A stretch of 64,000 bases of DNA, from assembly GCA_005765155.1 (NCBI GenBank), contig VCCP01000005.1, positions 1,984,001 through 2,048,000 of the forward strand, given 5' to 3'. Source of the stretch: Zelopaecilomyces penicillatus. Taxonomy: Eukaryota; Ascomycota; Sordariomycetes; Hypocreales; Pseudodiploosporaceae. Position 1 is the first letter of the stretch. The number at the start of each line of letters is the position of its first letter. This document shows, one piece after another, positions 33,133-46,115 of this stretch. The notes under the pieces were generated by a model. It had not been told where the DNA came from and made no database searches. It saw only the letters and a list, made by a program, of their open reading frames with translations. Made by a program: the position numbers and the translations under genes.

Positions 33133-36100
33133 AATAGTATCTGTTCTTATTACTAGCTTTTTCCTAAAGTTGATTATCTTTTCTTTAGCCTTTATTATAT
33201 CTTTTAATCTTCTTTTTAATATTTAAATATAAGATTTAAATAAATCCTTAATATTAATAATAATATCTTAATTAATAAGCCTTTATATTAGGAATTTAAT
33301 TTTAAATAATAAGATAGGGTTATACCTATATATAAGATAAAAGGTAAAGAAGTTATAGGATAATTTGATTATAGTTCTATCTATAAGAATAGCTATTTTA
33401 AGGTATCTTATTTATTTAGAGTCCTCTTCTAATATCTTTACTATTATAAATATAAGGCTTTAATAATTAACTTTAATTATAGAATTAGCTATAGGATTAT
33501 ATCTAGATATTTAAATATATTTTATATTCTAATTAAATAATATCTAAGAGAAAAGCTTTTTTATTTTAGGTTTATTATTAATAATTATATAAAGTATAAA
33601 TCTATATTATTATATTAAGATTATAATAAATCTAATTATAGCCTTTAAGTTAATCTATTATATTAATTGAATTTTTATTTATTTAATTAAATTATAATAA
33701 GCTTTTATAAAGAAGTTTATACTATAATTAGATAGTATATATTATAAATTAAAGTATACTTTTAATATTAATTATTTAAGTAATATTAGAATTACTGGTT
33801 TTTTATCTTATTATAGTATAAATTTTTGATATTTAGGGTAGTAGGCTATAATTAAGGAAATATTATTCTATATCTTTCCTTAATAGTATCTATTAAAGAG
33901 AGTTTTAAAGATAATCACTTTACCTTTATACTTTTAGGTTATATAGCAGCTTATTATTAATTTCTTATAGATAGATAAGTTATTAATAATTAATATAGAA
34001 TGGTTTCTTTTATAAGTTAGCCTTAATTAAAGTTTCCTATCCTTAATAAAGAATCTTTAAGCTTTTTAATATAATATTCTAAATTATACTTTATTAAGAT
34101 TAGATAGTCTCTTTAATAAATATAGGAATCTAATAATCTATTAGGATTCTATAGAATATCTAGGTTTTAGTATATTTAATTATATTAATCTAAGATATAT
34201 ATTGATTATATCCTTTAAATCCTTATTAACTTTAATATTTATTTAATTAAATAACCTTAATCCTTTTTAAGAAAGTTTATCTATTATATTATTATTTTTC
34301 CTAGGAATATATTTAATAATAAAATTAAATAATATAATATAATTAATCTAATAAATAATAAGACTATCTAATATATTATAAATAGTATTATTAAGCTAGT
34401 ATATAAGAATATATATATCTATTTTTAAAGTAAATTATATATTATAGATATATTCTCTAAGCCTTTAAAGTATAAAAAGAATAGTCTTATACTCTTACTT
34501 TATTATATTATAACTATATTTAGCTTTATTTTAATAACTGCTTTTAAATCTAATTAAGTATTATTATTTATCTAGGATTTATATTAAAACTGCTTTCTAT
34601 CCTTTAAGGCTAGTATTTATTATAAATATAATTTCTTTGCTCTCCTTAGAGAGATTAAATAATATTAGAATAGGGATAGTTATTATTATATCCTTAAGCT
34701 TGATTATTATCTTTAATTATAATCCTTTTTACTTTTAAAAGGCTTTCTTTTATAATAGAGTAATAAGAGAGAGAGTAATAATAATAAAGTTATATATTTA
34801 AATTTAATAGTAATTAATAAGTTTAAGAAAGGCCTTAATATCTATTATATTATAATAAGTAAGCTATTCTAGGATCTTAATAATCTTCTTTTTAACTGGT
34901 TTCCTTCTAGATATTCTATAGAGAAATTTAATAATAATAATTATATTTTAATAATATCTTAATTTCCCTTTTAATATTATATATTTAAAGAGTTTAATAT
35001 TAAGAAGGATTTTATTAAGATTCTATAAATATTTAAGTATATATTTCTATACCTTAAAAAGAATCTCTTTATTATTATAAATAGATTATAGCTTATATAT
35101 AATAATATTATTAAGAAAGGGTTTATAGATATCTAGGATAAGATTAAATAATATCTGAGTTATAATTCTTATAAACTAGGCTATAGAATTTATAGTATTT
35201 TAAAGAAGTATATATATCCTTAAAAGATTAATAATAAAAGAAAATATAATAAGATCTTTACTCTTTTTATTTAATAGGACTTAATTATAGCTAGAAAAGA
35301 AATCTAATAATAAGAGTATAGTATATATAGAGAAATCTTTATTAAAGGAATTAGTATTAAAAGGGATAAATATATTTCTAAGAGTAATAGTATTATATTT
35401 TATAATAGTATTAATTAAATAAAGCCTTTTATCCTTTTTCTTAATAAAGAAATATTGGTTTTTATAGGAGGTATAAGATTCTTTTAATATATAATTCTTA
35501 AAGTATACCTTTAGTAATTTTAGAGCTTTTATTTTTAATCCTTATAGAATAGGGATGGAATATATTTATTAAGCTAAATAAGGAATTATTTTAATAATTT
35601 AAGAAGGTATAATTAATAGATTAAGTATTTTACTTTCTTTAAATTATTAAGATAAAGCCTGTTTTTTATTATAGAGAACCTTTAGGAAAATATTAATCTT
35701 CTATTAGGTTAATATATTCTTAGTTTAAGAGAGAATTTCCTTAAGGTATTCTTTATAGAATTAGGATTCTTTAGGTATATTAAAGAACTTTAGGGTAATA
35801 TATTTAATAAAAGGTATATTTAGATTGATTCTTCTTTTTATTTTCTTTTATTTCTTTTTTTTTTAAAATAGATTACTATTAGATATAGATCTATCTAAAG
35901 GAATATTATTAATAGGGTTGATTTTATTAGCCTTCTTCTTATATAAGGTATAGATATATACCTTAGGGGGATTATATAATTAATATATTTCTTTTTTTCT
36001 AGATTTTTTCTTTTTCTTTAGGGAGTCTAATTTAGTTTTAGCTGCTTCTAAAGCTTTAATATACTGCTTTATAGATTCTATTAATATACTCTTGATAATT

Positions 36101-39100
36101 ATCTTATTATTATTAAAGTTAAGCTCTATTAGTATTTCTTTATTATTCTTAAAGAGTTATTCTGGATTAATTGATTCTTTATTATTAATTATATCTCTAA
36201 TAATATAGTTAATATTTAGTTTTTTAAAGAATTAGATTTATTTTATTCTTAATAAATAGTATTTATAATAGGAGTAATTATATATACTTACCCTATTAAT
36301 ATTATATATATAAATCTCTACTCTTTTAAGAATAATTAAATAATAGCTTAATTATTCTAATAAATAATATTCTTAGAATAAAGGGTATTATAACTCTATC
36401 TAATACTATATATAGATAAGTGGATATTTAAGCAGTTTTAATATAGAATTAAACTTTTGCTTTTTTAATTATTTAAGTGGTTTATCTAGAGAATGATATT
36501 ATTTTAATCTTAATTAGATTATATTTGATCTTATATTTCTTGGTTAATGATTTTAAGATAATATTATCTTTAAAGCCTGAATTAATAAATATATTTATTG
36601 CTTTCTCTTTTTAAGAATTAATCTTTATTTAAATCTTAGGTATTTATTATATATTTAATAATTAATAGCTATTTAAGTATATTTAAGTAATCTTATAAGG
36701 TGTTTTATTAGAAGAGAAGCTTATATTATTATAGAGATTATCTTTAATTAATTCTAGAATATAAAAGTAATATAGACCTAATAGATCTATATTATCTTAA
36801 TCTTGATTAGATAATATTATTTGATATTAGCTATAATTAAGAGGGGCTTTTTCTTATATCTTAATTATAGCTATAATATTAATATATAATTATTTAATTA
36901 GCTTATTAAAGAAGGCTTTATTATACCTTATCTATAAATAAACTTGAATTGCTTTTATTATATTCTTTAGCTTTATTAAAGATATAGGATTATCTAATCT
37001 ATTCCTAGGGATATAGAGGACTTCTATTATATCTTTAACTTGATTTAATAGGTCTTAGCTTATAATTATTTTAAGCTCTGGATTAAGATTAATTAATATA
37101 TAAAGTAATATAATAATTATTTTTATAAATAAGATCTTCTTTAGTTTTAATTAATAATAAGAAAGTCTTATATTTTAATCTATTATTTATAATATATTCT
37201 TAGATATAGTTATTAGGTTAAAAGGTATTATTCTATCTAATATTAAAATAGTCTTAGGAGTAGGCTTTTAATATATAATAATTAAAGATTTAATTAATTC
37301 TTTATTATTACCTTTCTATCTTTTCCTTTTATTAATATTTATATTAATTATATATATTAATACTATTTAATCCTTTATATTTTTATATTAAGAGAGTGAT
37401 ATAAAAGAAGTTTAGATTATATTTTTATTAGATATAATATCTAAGTATTATAACTTTATAGGTTATTATTTAGGGCCTAGATAAGGGATATGTTTTTTAA
37501 AGATTATATCTTTATATTTATTTAATGCTTATTTAAAGTATTAAAAGACTTTAGCTTTAATTAAAGGGATAAGGGATATAACTATATAATTAAAGAAGTT
37601 AATAGCTTAAGTTATTATAAGCTTCTAATAATATCCTTTTATCTTAAGGAACTACTATATAATAATAAGAGGAATTATACTTTAATTTATAATATATTCT
37701 AGGTTTAATATCCTAATATATAAATTATATATATAGAATCTAAGTTTAATATTATATATTAATTTATTATAATAGAAGGGAAAATAGCTTAATAAGTTAT
37801 AATATTAATAATTATTTTTATTCTATCTCCCTTAAAGGGAGGAGATATTAAAATCCTTATTATTACTAAGATTAAATATTATTTAATTAGATAAAAAACT
37901 TATTAGGCTTTTATACTATAAATCTTTATTAATATATATATTAATACTTGCTTATATTTTAGTGATTATTTAAGTAATATCTTCTTTAATAGCTATATTA
38001 ATCTTAAGGTTATTAATAAGCTTAATTAATTCCTTTATATCTATTAGCTTAGTTTTAGGAAGTATAATCTTAATAATAATTAAAAAGAACTTTTCTTTAG
38101 AGTAAAGGTTTTATATAATTAAATTCTTTATTATAGTAATTTAATTAAGTATTATTCTAATAATAATTATATTTATTTAATTCCTAAGATTATTAGAAGT
38201 CTTATACTGTTTAATAACTAGTCTAATAATTATTTAATTATTAAAGTATTCTTAAAGCTGCTTATATAATATCTTTTTAAGTTTATAAGGATTATTAATA
38301 GAATTTATTTAAATAACCTTAGTAAGGAGCCTTATTAATATAATCTTATATAATATATAAGATAATGATTTTAAGTCCTTTTAATTTAAATTATATTAGG
38401 AAGTATAGAATCTATATTTATTAAGCTAGTTTAGAATATTTTTAATAGATTCTAGGTATTATTATTTAAGTGCTTTTAAATAATCTTTATATAATCTTAA
38501 TTACTATAAATCTTCTTTAAAGAAATAGTTCTTTAATACTTTTTTAATTTTTATTTATAAGAGATTATAGATAAATCCTTAAATAATATCTTTATAGATA
38601 TTAATTATATAATATATAAAGTAATTATATTTCTTTTTATTAATTATATTATTACTTTTTATTTTAAGCTTATAGCTTAAAAGGTATTTAATAATATTAG
38701 TCTTATTAAAGTGTTTGATAAGCTTAAGGTTAATAATATATCTCTTAGGTTTATTTATAATAAGGATATCCTTAAAATTATTAAGGAGAGTAATATTAGT
38801 TTTAGTAATACTTTATTAAAAACTCTTAATAATATTATCCTTTAATTGATTAATTAATTATAAGTCTAATCTATTAAAGGAAAGGCTATTAGAATTTATA
38901 ATAGATATTATACTAGATAAAGAAGTATTTAAAGTAAGGATATTAAAGATAATAATCTTAGGAATAATAATTCTAATAATAGAGTTAGAGCTATTTAAAG
39001 ATCTTCTTTTTTAATATAAAGAGTATTTACTTAAATTAAGGATTAATAGTATATTAAGAAGATTAAATAATAATAAAGGCTTTCTATTATAAAGATATTT

Positions 39101-40121
39101 AAATATTTAATCTAAGAAGGAGTTATCTTAATTCTTATATAATACTATCTTATTAATTATATTCTAGTATTAGTATAAAATCTTTTTTTTAGGGATAAAT
39201 ATTATATTTAAGTTAAGGATAATAGTTCCTATATTATTATAATTAAATAGTATTTTATTTCTGAAATATTAAGATTGTTTTTAAATAGGAAGCTTTTTTA
39301 ATATTAAGGATAAGATCTATAGAAAGAGAAAAGAGATAAAAATATTTTCTAAGATTAATTAAATTATTAGAATATTAATCTATAATATAAAAAAGTAAAA
39401 CTAAGGGTTAATATATAGTTAATACTATTTATTATTAATTAAATAATTAATATTAGAAGCTATATAAGCTGATTATTTATAATGGTTCTTTTTATATTTA
39501 TTTATATTTTAATTAAATAAAATTAATAAGTTTAAGGTATCTTGCTTTTTTAATCTAATATTTAATATATAAGTTATTTTTTATATATATTCTAGATGGA
39601 AGCTTATCTTAAGATTAAATATTTCTTTATTTTTTCTTTTAATAGTTTGGTATTTTATAGTATTAAATTCTGATAAAAAAGAAATTAATAATACCTTATT
39701 ATTTGATTAGGATAGTATATAATATCCCTGCTTTATAAACTTTAGATCTTTTAATAAATAAGCTTAACTCTTTTATTTTTAGATTTCTAGGCTATTATCC
39801 TTAGAGGTATCTCTTAATTATATTAATTAGAAGGTTTTATAAGGGTATTTATAATGATTTTTCTTGGATTGATTCTTATAATAGTTTAAAAGTGCTCTTA
39901 AATATATTATATTATTAGTCTAGTATTAATTAATCTTTCTAATAATAAAGTAAATAAGATATCCTTCTATCTTAATTATTAATTTTAATAAGAGGAAAAT
40001 AATATATATAATAATATTAATATTATCTATAGAATTATAGAGTGATTTTAGGGTAGTTATATAGCTAGTATAGCCTATAAGGATTAAATAGATAAGAAAA
40101 GCTATAAAGTGATAATATAAT
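33133..40121 (-). mobile_element. Copy Z (family 1), 5' piece with gag-pol remnants
   Basis: Reverse complement of about 2440-9430 of copy A. On the minus strand from the right it has: part of the 5' LTR (39984-40121), leader, gag (about 36900-39300), protease (near 36590, with N-S-G in place of D-S-G), RT with an F-x-N-N active site near 35105-35125, RNase H (about 34400-34800) and integrase (33140-34400). All frames are closed by RIP stops. The right end breaks off inside the LTR at a truncated copia LTR. The left end is the AATAG target duplication of family 2. Confidence 0.9.
39984..40121 (-). repeat. Truncated 5' LTR of copy Z
   Basis: The last 138 bp of a family-1 LTR on the minus strand, ending at TTTAATAAG on the plus strand. 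The rest of the LTR (its TTTGATAG end) is missing and not found elsewhere before 45719, so Z was cut by a rearrangement here. Confidence 0.8.
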
Positions 40122-40415
40122 TGTTAAAATAAGTGGGTTTTATATAACAGCCTAATCTGTTATAAGACTAGTAGCTAGATCTACTACAGCTTAGCAGCTA
40201 AAACCTGCTATAGCCCTAGCAGCCAGACCTGCTATAAGGTAGCAGCCTGACCTGCTATAAGACCTAAAAAGCCCGTGCAGCCTGACCTGCTATATCAGGC
40301 TAGACTAGTAAAATAAGGGCTTATCCCTTATACCCCTCTCTTTCTTATTATTTAGAATGCTTAGAAATCTAAAGAAATATTATTTAGAATTCTTAAATAA
40401 TTCCAAATAATCCTA
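40122..40415 (+). repeat. Truncated Ty1/copia LTR (family 4)
   Basis: Starts TGTTAAAATAAGTGGGTTT and matches the reverse complement of the complete copia LTR (49032-49506) for about 294 bp, including all six short inverted-repeat units. Similarity stops at AATCCTA, where the 346-bp repeat begins, so the 3' part of the LTR is absent. It is more mutated than the LTRs of the complete element and in the opposite orientation, so it marks an older insertion. Confidence 0.85.
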
Positions 40416-40753
40416 TTCTAGAACCTAAAAAAGCTAATTAGCTTGAACCCTATTAATAGGATAAATATATATTATATCTTATTATAGCTTAAATTTAAAA
40501 GTTATTAATAACTACTCTATAGCTGTTAAACTCTAGTGTTTATACTATATAGGTAATAACTATTCCTATTATAGAGTGATAGTAAATTATTACATATTTG
40601 TATATAACCTTATCTGATATAGGATATAGTTAAAGCTTGATTTAATACTATTCCTTTTATTCTTTATAGTTATTTCTTTATTAATACTTTTTAGGAGATA
40701 TTTTAGTATATATAAGGTAAGGCTAAATAAGCGCTTAATTATATATACTAAAA
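40409..40753 (+). repeat. 346-bp unclassified repeat, copy 2
   Basis: Inverted copy of 30845-31190. Its left junction overlaps the truncated copia LTR by the shared 7 bp AATCCTA. Beyond ACTAAAA (to 40753) the flanks differ. The copia LTR does not resume afterwards, so this is a chimeric junction and not a simple insertion. Confidence 0.65.
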
Positions 40754-43700
40754 TTATATAAATTTAAGTTATTTATAAAAAGTATAATTATTTATTATTA
40801 TAATTATGTCTTTAATTTAATATTTTATTTTTATTTTTTTTTATTTTTAATTATTTTAATTATTTTTATAGTAAAGACTTTTATAATTATACTTTTAAAA
40901 GGTTTTTATAAAATATATATATTATATTAAGTTTTTAAAAGATAATAAAATAATAGATATTTTAATAATTTATATATATCTTAATTTTATAATTAATTTT
41001 TTACAAATTATATTAGAATTTATTAAAAGCCTTTATAATAAATATAAATTCTTTCTAAAAGATTAAATATTAAGTTTTATTTTATTTTTAAAAATAAATA
41101 AATAGTTTTAATTAAAGATATCTTTTTTTAATTTATTTTATTATCTTATATAAATATTAAAAATATAATTTAAAATATATATTTTAAATTTTATTTAATA
41201 AGAAAATATATTTAAAAAAAATAATATATTTAATTATTAATATTTAAAATAAAATAATTATAAGATTATATAAATATATTTATTAAACTTTCTTTTATTT
41301 TAAATAAAGTTAAAGATATTATTAAAAAAGATTATTATAAAGATATTTAAATATTTTTAAAGAATATTATTAATTATATATTAAAATATTATAAAGATAT
41401 TTATTAAATTTAATAATAAAATAAAATATTTAATAAATTTTTATTTAATATAAATATATTTTTATAATTATAATATATTTTTATTTAAATTAAATTATAT
41501 ATTCTTTAAATAATTTATATAATATAATAATTTATTTTATATAATTAATATAATAATTTATTAATTAATAATAAATATATTTAATCTTTAATTAAAATAT
41601 ATAATAATTTATATTCTATAATTAATTATAATTAATTAGTATTCTTAGATTTAAATATAATAAGGTATTTTATTTTTAAGATTAATAATTAAATATATTC
41701 TTTTTAAATATTTTATTAATATATTTATATAAGATCTTAAATTCTTTAATATTAAATATATAAATCTTAATATAGATTAATTTATTTTAATTTATAATCT
41801 TAATTATATAATTTTATTAATTATATAAAAAAGCTTTATTTTAATCTTATAATAAAATAATTTAATATATATATAATACTTTTCAAATATTAATATTAAT
41901 TATTATTTTATATATAAAAGTAATTTATTTTTTAGATTCTATTTTAGTTATTTTAAAGTTAATTTTAAGATAATAATAATTTATTAAACTTATAATTATT
42001 AATTATTATATTATCTCTTTATATAATTTATTTATAAAAGACTTTTTTAATAAATTTAAAATTTATATTTTATATTTTATTTATTTTTATTTAATTTATT
42101 TAATCTTTTAAAAATATTATATTATATTTAATTTAATCTTTTATTAATTTAAAAAATATCATTATATAAATAAGAATATTTTAATATAAATTTATATTTT
42201 TAAGTATTTAATATATTAAATATAATATTATCTTAATATTTTTAATTTTTATATTTATATTAAAATAATTAATTTATTTATTAATTTATTATTTATTATT
42301 AAAAAGGTATTTTTGAAGGCTATATAAGGAATTTGAATCCTTTTTATCTCTTTATAATATTTATATATACTTTATAATTTTTAATAATATATATTTATTT
42401 ATCATTTTATTATTTATTAATATAAATTGTTAATATTTTATAATTTATATTTATATTATTAATTAAAGATTATCTATATTTATAATATAAAATATCTTTT
42501 TATAAAAAGATTATATTATAATACTTTTATAAATAATATTATTTACGTTTTAAATTTCAATTTTCAATTTTTTTAATATAAATATGTTTTATATATAATC
42601 CTTTTTAATTTAAATTATTTTCTTTTATTCTATAATAATATATATTAATGTCTTAATATAGTTTTATTTAATTATTATTTATTTTTAATTTTATAAGATT
42701 TATAAATATAATTATTCTTTAAAATATAAATCTTTTATATTTTATAAAGCTATAATCTTATAATTTTATATCTTATTTTTAATATTTAATATACAATAAT
42801 CGTTTAATTATAATTTATAATATATACATCTTTTATATATTTCTTTAAATATATTTTATAAAATATTCTTTTAATATATATATATTATATTAATATATTA
42901 TTTTTTATTATATATATATATATATATATTATTTATAGTTTTAATAAATATATAGGTGTTATTCTTTATAATTAATTATTTAAGATATATTATAATTAAT
43001 TTAAACCTTTTTTATTTATATATTTTATATTAAATTAATTTATAATTTTTACTTTTAATTCTTATTTTATAGTTAGTTAATATTCTTTAATATAATTTAT
43101 ATCTTATAATATTAAAAGATAATAAATATTTAATTTAATATTAATTAATAAATTTAATATTAATTAATAAATTTATTATTAAAATAAATTTATTATTAAA
43201 ATAAATTTATTATTAAAATAAATTTATTATTAAAATAAATATTAAAATATTTTATATTTTTATTTATTATAAAAAGAATTTATTATTAATATTTCTTTTT
43301 TATATTTAAAATAAAGGAAATTAATATATAAAATCTAATTAAATTTATTATATATTAAAAGATTTAAATTTAAAAATATAAAATTTATTATATTTTAATA
43401 TAGTTAACTTTATTATTATAGCTCTTTTAAAATAATCTTATTAAATAAAAACTCAAAGTTTTTCTTTTTCTTAATTTATTTTTAAATATATTTTATAAAA
43501 ATAATTTAAATATTTATTTTATTTAAATTATATATTACTTTTATAAGATTAATTCTAATATTTTTAAGATATTAATTAATAATATTTTAAGATAATAAAT
43601 ATAATAATATATAATATTAAACTATTTTAAAGGATTTATTATATTTAAACTATAAGAAATTAAACTTTAAATTATTATATATAATTTTATTTATAATTAA

Positions 43701-43975
43701 TATATTTTTATTATTTATTATATAAATAAACTATTTAATTGAATTATTTCTTATTTTTATTTTAATTTATATTTAATTATTAATCTTATTATTTAATATT
43801 AAATTAAATTAATATAATTTATATTATTAATAATTATTAAGATATAAAGTTATTATAGTTTTTTTGTTAAATCCTTTTATTTTATTTATTATAATTAAGA
43901 TTTATTTATTTTTAATTATATTATATATTAAATATTAATTTTTAATTCTTTTATTTTTATATTTATTATATACTT
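40754..43975 (-). mobile_element. Old relic of a family-3-like Ty3 element
   Basis: An extremely AT-rich stretch that still aligns collinearly with family 3 in the same orientation: RNase H (40980-41130 with 22960-23100), RT (about 41330-41800 with 23560-24020), protease (42300-42420 with 24550-24660) and part of gag (43860-43975 with about 26010-26120). Almost every C and G has been lost and no motif is intact. LTRs were not found. Decay is far beyond that of the 20016-27500 copy, so this is the oldest recognisable sequence here. The first 100 bp and about 42600-43850 align poorly. Confidence 0.7.
43167..43240. repeat. 17-bp AT-only tandem repeat
   Basis: Four full copies plus a partial fifth of the unit ATAAATTTATTATTAAA, with no substitutions in the full copies. 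The perfect copies inside a heavily mutated relic suggest recent replication slippage. The unit sits within a wider run of related AATTTAATATTAATT text. Confidence 0.85.
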
Positions 43976-44515
43976 AAACTAAAGATTAAATTATAAATTA
44001 AAAAATAGCTTAAAGGTTTTATAAATAGTTATATTAATAGATATCAATAATATTATTAATATATATTCTTTTATTTACTTATATAATAGATAATATATAA
44101 TATATTAATAGCTAAAGTATTAGCTAAAGTATTAGCTATTACTTAAGCCTTTTTAAAGCTAGCTTATTATATTTAATAATATTTATATAAGAGATTATAG
44201 ATTTAATTCTAGCTTAATATAAAAGGCTTTTAATATAGTCATTAATTAGGCCTAAGCTAATAAGATAAATAATACTTAGGGGATATAATTTAGTATAAGA
44301 AAAAGATTATATTATAAGCTTAAATTAAAGCCTAAGTTATAGCTTAAGAAATAGTTTAAAAGCTTTATAAATAGCTATATTAATAGATACTAATAATATT
44401 ATAAATATATATTCTTTTATTTATTTATATAATAAATAGTATATATTATATTAATAATTAAAGTACTAGCTATTATTTAAGCCTTTTTAAAGCTAGTTAA
44501 GTATAATATTTATTA
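43976..44515. mobile_element. 540-bp element with terminal direct repeats (TRIM-like)
   Basis: Two direct repeats of roughly 190 bp (about 43976-44175 and 44317-44515) share TTATAAATAG, ATTAATAGAT, ATATATTCTTTTATTTA and TTAAGCCTTTTTAAAGCTAG and flank about 140 bp of unrelated sequence. The surrounding family-3 relic is collinear on both sides, so this is an insertion. A purine run (AAGAAAAAGA, about 44298) sits shortly before the second repeat, like a polypurine tract. No coding. Ends and target duplication are not clear. Confidence 0.5.
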
Positions 44516-45718
44516 TTTAAAATCCTTAATAAATATTTTTTATTATAATTATAATATTAAATCTTTAATATATTTTATTATTATATAAGATTAAAGCTTA
44601 ATTTAATTAATAAAATATTAATATTATTTTATTATTATTTATTATTTATTTTATATTATTATTATAAATAAAATATATAATATAAAATAAATAGGATTTT
44701 TTTTTTTTTTTTAATATTATAAATATTATTTATTATTAATAATAATAATTATTATATAATAATTTATAAAGAAATATATTTAAATATTTCTATAGAAATT
44801 ATTTTTAATTTTTAAATTAAATTAATAATATAAGTTTTATATATATTTATTTATCTTTTTAATAATATAAATAAGATTTATTAAAATTTTATAATATAAT
44901 TTAAAATAGATATTATTTATTATAGATTATATATATATTATATAATTTATTGTCTTTTATTTAATTAATAAAAGGTATTTTTTATAATATTATTTAAAGA
45001 TTTAAAGATTTTATAATTAATTTAAATTATATTAACTTATATTAATAATATATATTAGAATATTATTAATATAATCTTAAAGAGTTAATTTAAATTATAT
45101 TAATATTAATTTTATTAATAATCTTATAATATATTATATTTTAATAAATAAAATCCTTAATTATATTAAAGAATATTTAAAGAAGATATATAATTAAATA
45201 AGAAATATTTAAAGTTTATTTAAGCTATTATTAAATACTTTAAGAATTATTAGTTTTAAAATTTATTTAATATCTTTTTTATTATATATTTAATCTATTA
45301 TTAATTCTAGTTTATATTAATATTAATTTCTTTATAATATTATAATTTTAAAAAGCTATTTAATTTAAAGTTATAAGTTTTTAATAATTAAAGTAATAGA
45401 TTTTATTTATTTATATTATATATTAAGTTTTAATTTTTTTTTTAAATATTTTATTAATAATAAAAAAATTATATCTTTTTAAAATCCTTTAAATTTAATT
45501 TTTTTCTTTTATTTATAATTATTATCTTTATATATCATTTATTATTATTATAATATAATTTTAATACTTTTTTATTAAGATTTTTAATAAAGAATAAAAT
45601 TTATAAAGTTATTATTATAAATAAATATTATTATTTTAGATCTTATAATAATCTATTAAATAAAATATATTAATATATAAAATATAATAATATCTTAATT
45701 TAATAAAATTAATAATAG
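44516..45718. other. AT-rich sequence, mostly unassigned
   Basis: The first part (about 44530-44600) still resembles family 3 near 26135-26200. The remainder is nearly pure A/T with a T run at about 44699-44712 and no readable motif, gene or repeat that I can assign. ATAG at 45715-45718 is the probable target duplication of copy D. Confidence 0.5.
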
Positions 45719-46115
45719 TTTAATAGCTGGGTTGAATATACCCCCTTGCTAGTTGATTAAGCTATAGTTATATAAGCTGCACTTAGGGGGATTGAACTAT
45801 ATAAATAGATAGGCTATGCCTGGGCCATTTAAACGGGCAGATATCATCGAATTCAAGTTTTTTTTTCCCTCATCTATCTAAGAATTTTCTAGTATATTTA
45901 AAAGACTAGCTATTAAAAAGCTATTTTCTTTATCTGATTAATTATAGGATAATCAATTAATCCTTTAAGTTCAATTCATTATATCACTGCTTTATAGCTT
46001 TTCTTATTTATTTAATCCTTATAGACTATACTAGCTATATAACTACCCTAAAATCACCCTATAGTTCTATAGATAGTATTAGTATTATTATATATATTGT
46101 TTTTCCCTTATTAAA
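45719..46115 (+). repeat. 5' LTR of copy D
   Basis: 397 bp, beginning TTTAATAGCTGGG and ending CTTATTAAA. It keeps more G and C than the LTRs of copy A. Confidence 0.9.

Noticed and set aside
40122..40415. Complete solo copia LTR
   Set aside because: Only about 294 of 475 bp are present; the rest is replaced by unrelated sequence.
43167..43240. CRISPR or satellite array
   Set aside because: Contiguous 17-bp AT-only tandem repeat without spacers, too short for a satellite.
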